Source: Formicarius rufipectus
Lineage: Eukaryota; Chordata; Aves; Passeriformes; Formicariidae
Assembly: GCA_013399695.1 (NCBI GenBank)
Contig: VXAU01001777.1
Span: 1-64,000 of the forward strand
DNA: 64,000 bases
Direction of reading: 5' to 3'
Shown: positions 61,637 through 64,000 of the stretch, one piece after another
Layout of the letters: every line of letters begins with the position of its first letter
How positions within the stretch are numbered: position 1 is the first letter of the stretch
Position numbers and translations under genes: made by a program
Notes under the pieces: generated by a model
Database searches by the model: none
The model's input: only the letters and a program-made list of their open reading frames with translations
What the model was told of the DNA's origin: nothing

Positions 61637-64000
61637 TATGTAGATCTCTTATACTCGTGTATTTACTTTTATGCCTTCCTGTATTAATTCAATGGTACTG
61701 GAGAAATATCAGGTATATGTGGCCAAATCCAAATGGCAAATATCCAGTATAGCCTGGGATCCCCCACATGTGAGTGAGGCAGAGATTTTTGCCAAGAATT
61801 CTCAAAGAAACATGAAATCTGGGGCGGGGAGTAAGTAAGGAGCATAAGCAAGGAGGTTGGTTTACAAAAGAAGGTCTTTAGGAGGTGACTTGAAAAACTG
61901 GCTGTGGTACCTTCTGGAACCAGCTGTCAAAACATAAAGCACATGCTGGAAGAGCACGTTCACAAGTTGATTAGATAATTCTTATTATTGAAATGCTGTT
62001 TTCAATCAAAAATGACCTTTTTCTCACATTTATTGGGAAACCAGCTTTAAGACACATTAAACTGAAGCTTTTGTGCTGGTACTGAAAAGCTTGGTGTTCC
62101 GCAAAGATGATCTTCAGTTTGTTTGCTCTCTACAGCCTTTATTACAGATACCTGGCTGCTTGATAAGATTTTGGAGAGTAGAGTGGTTTCATATTTTGGC
62201 TCAGTCTTCCTGGTTTTTGAGTTTCTGATATGTTATTAAGTCAGCATTACAAAGCCTTTGCTTTACTTAAATTCTGTGCATAAAGAAGGAAGAATAAGAA
62301 GGGGTTTTTTTTAAAATACTCTCCCCAGAAGATTATGCAGCAGTTTTATTACATGGGGTATTGCATCAATGTTATCTTTAGATGTTGAATAAGATGATTT
62401 TATTTTCATTATTTTAGAGAATGTAACTTACTATTTTCAAATTTGATTCTTATCTGCATTATAGTTCTAGTTGCTGTGTTTTAGTAATGACATTTTTCTG
62501 TTAAATAAACTTCTCACTCCTTTCTGAACCCTTCTCATCCTGCTAAATGACATGGCGAGTACAAACAAGGATCTAACTATGCTGGCATTTGAAAAAAGGA
62601 GAAACAAATTATGGGAATTAGGTGCTATTGGAGAAATGCTTTCACCTGCCATTTTTTATGTTTCTTCTTTTCTGTTCAGTAATTTGCTTTTCACAGCAGA
62701 AATTTTTACGTTTGTCTGACATTGATTTATGTGGTTTTTATTGATAATGATCATAGTAAAGACTTATATTAGAATATTCGCTTTTGCTATAAACCATTTA
62801 ATATTTTGTATTTTCCAGCAGCATTTGAATGTACTTAAGCATCTGCTGCAGATCAGTTTCTCCTTTTTATATGAAAGTGAAAATAGCGCTGTTGGTGAGG
62901 ATTTTTGTATTTTTTCAATTTGTAGGTTTTGTTTAATAATCAGTCATTGGAGGACTCCTGGAAACACCAAGTGTTTTGCATACCACAGTGATGGTATGTG
63001 AATTATGTTCCTCTACAGTTTGCTAAGCAAAGGTTTCACTTTATTTTATTGCTACACTCATCTACATTTTGTAAGTTAAAACAATGCTAGAAAGGACAGA
63101 GATACCTCATTGTTTGACACTGGGAGTAGAGTACATCTTACTTAAAGGAATCCCAGCATAGGCATACACATGTGAACTGGGTGTGTATATCCCCCCTTCA
63201 TAGTCAGTGCAGTGAAAAAAAGCCTTTCTAGGATGTGGTCAAGATCATCCTAAGGTCAGTGGCAAAATTACAACATGCATGTTTGTTTCTTTCCACTGAC
63301 AGTAAAACTCATCTACAAGTTGCCATTCTCTAGTCATTTAAAGCTGAAGTGACATTTCTATCAACCATTCTCTCAGCTGGGGAAAGTGCAGAGATACAGA
63401 GTTCAAGAGCATTGCTTACTGGCAGATTGTAATGCCTCTGTGTGTTCAAGTTAATTGCTGTGTGGATTTAAGTTCTTTTGAAGGAAAAAAATGTGGGTTT
63501 GGGGAAAAGAAGCATTGGATTTTAGATGGGTGATAATTTTTAAACAGTGGCTATGCCTTATGGCTTGATACCTAGGGATGTCAGAAATAGCACAGTGAAA
63601 AAGAGAGAGGGATTTGTAGTCAGAGCGCAGGTGAAGATAGTCAGAGGTGATGAGTAAAAGCTATTTATCAAGTGTTTTACTGCACAAAGAATTCAATTTA
63701 TTCTGTGGGTAGTTACCATGCAACATTTTTTTTGCTGTGATTCATGGTAAGCAGTGCCTCTGCCATGCCACTGCAATTGACACAAGGTAGGCAGTGACTG
63801 ACTTTTACTCAGTTGTGCTGCAGGAGACTGGCAGAGGTGCATGATTTTTGTCTTTTATGCCCTAATTTCTTGATGACCTGACAGAAGAATGCAACTTTTC
63901 TGGTGCTGTCAATGGTATACAAGCTCCTTGGGGTTATAAAAGACAAGCTTTATTTGTTTAATATGACAAAGTATCAAATGAAATAAGCTCCCCTTTTTTT
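61637..64000. other. Non-coding, no gene seen
   Basis: AT-rich unique sequence with stops in all frames. The 90-codon open frame at 62729-63001 has no recognisable domain. No repeat is recognised. Confidence 0.5.

Noticed and set aside
1..64000. tRNA, rRNA, CRISPR arrays, bacterial operons or riboswitches
   Set aside because: No cloverleaf with B-box sequence, no rRNA stretches and no regularly spaced direct repeats were seen. The texture and repeats are those of a vertebrate nuclear genome.

Overview
This is vertebrate nuclear DNA, most likely from a bird. The clearest identifiable elements are CR1 LINE fragments and three solo retroviral LTRs of avian type. The rest is AT-rich, low in CpG and non-coding, with many A/C-rich or T/G-rich simple tracts. 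There are no bacterial-style gene arrays, rRNA, tRNA or CRISPR, and no protein-coding gene I can name. The window reads as a large intron or a gene-poor intergenic region. All open frames are short (189 codons or fewer), and the longest lies inside an LTR on the antisense strand.

Layout. From 1 to 9.3 kb there is unique non-coding sequence with small microsatellites and a (CAAA)n tract at 8.05 kb. A CR1 3' tail lies at 9.28 kb (minus) and an older internal CR1 reverse-transcriptase fossil at 9.96-10.33 kb (plus). At 11.5-12.3 kb there is a strand-asymmetric pyrimidine-rich block of unknown origin. Two weak exon candidates with good splice-site context lie at 17.39-17.55 and 20.19-20.29 kb. 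A solo LTR with a perfect 5-bp target duplication (CAGTG) occupies 21.128-22.035 kb (plus). A second internal CR1 fossil lies at 26.44-26.70 kb (plus), followed by an AT-rich palindromic patch at 27.63-27.76 kb. The stretch 30.93-31.57 kb looks like a cluster of conserved non-coding elements. A second, unrelated solo LTR lies at 34.745-35.424 kb (plus; flanks CTACA/CTATA). A 48-base assembly gap sits in a poly-A/A-rich tract at 37.87 kb. A third solo LTR, related to the first, lies at 47.761-48.759 kb (minus; flanks AAAAC/AGAAC). The stretch 58.6-59.6 kb is GC-richer, and a good CR1 3' region lies at 61.28-61.64 kb (minus).

No genes can be shown to work together here. The functional content, if any, would be distal regulatory elements and possibly alternative or lncRNA exons of a transcription unit larger than the window. 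All family assignments come from recognising sequence by eye, without alignment or database search.
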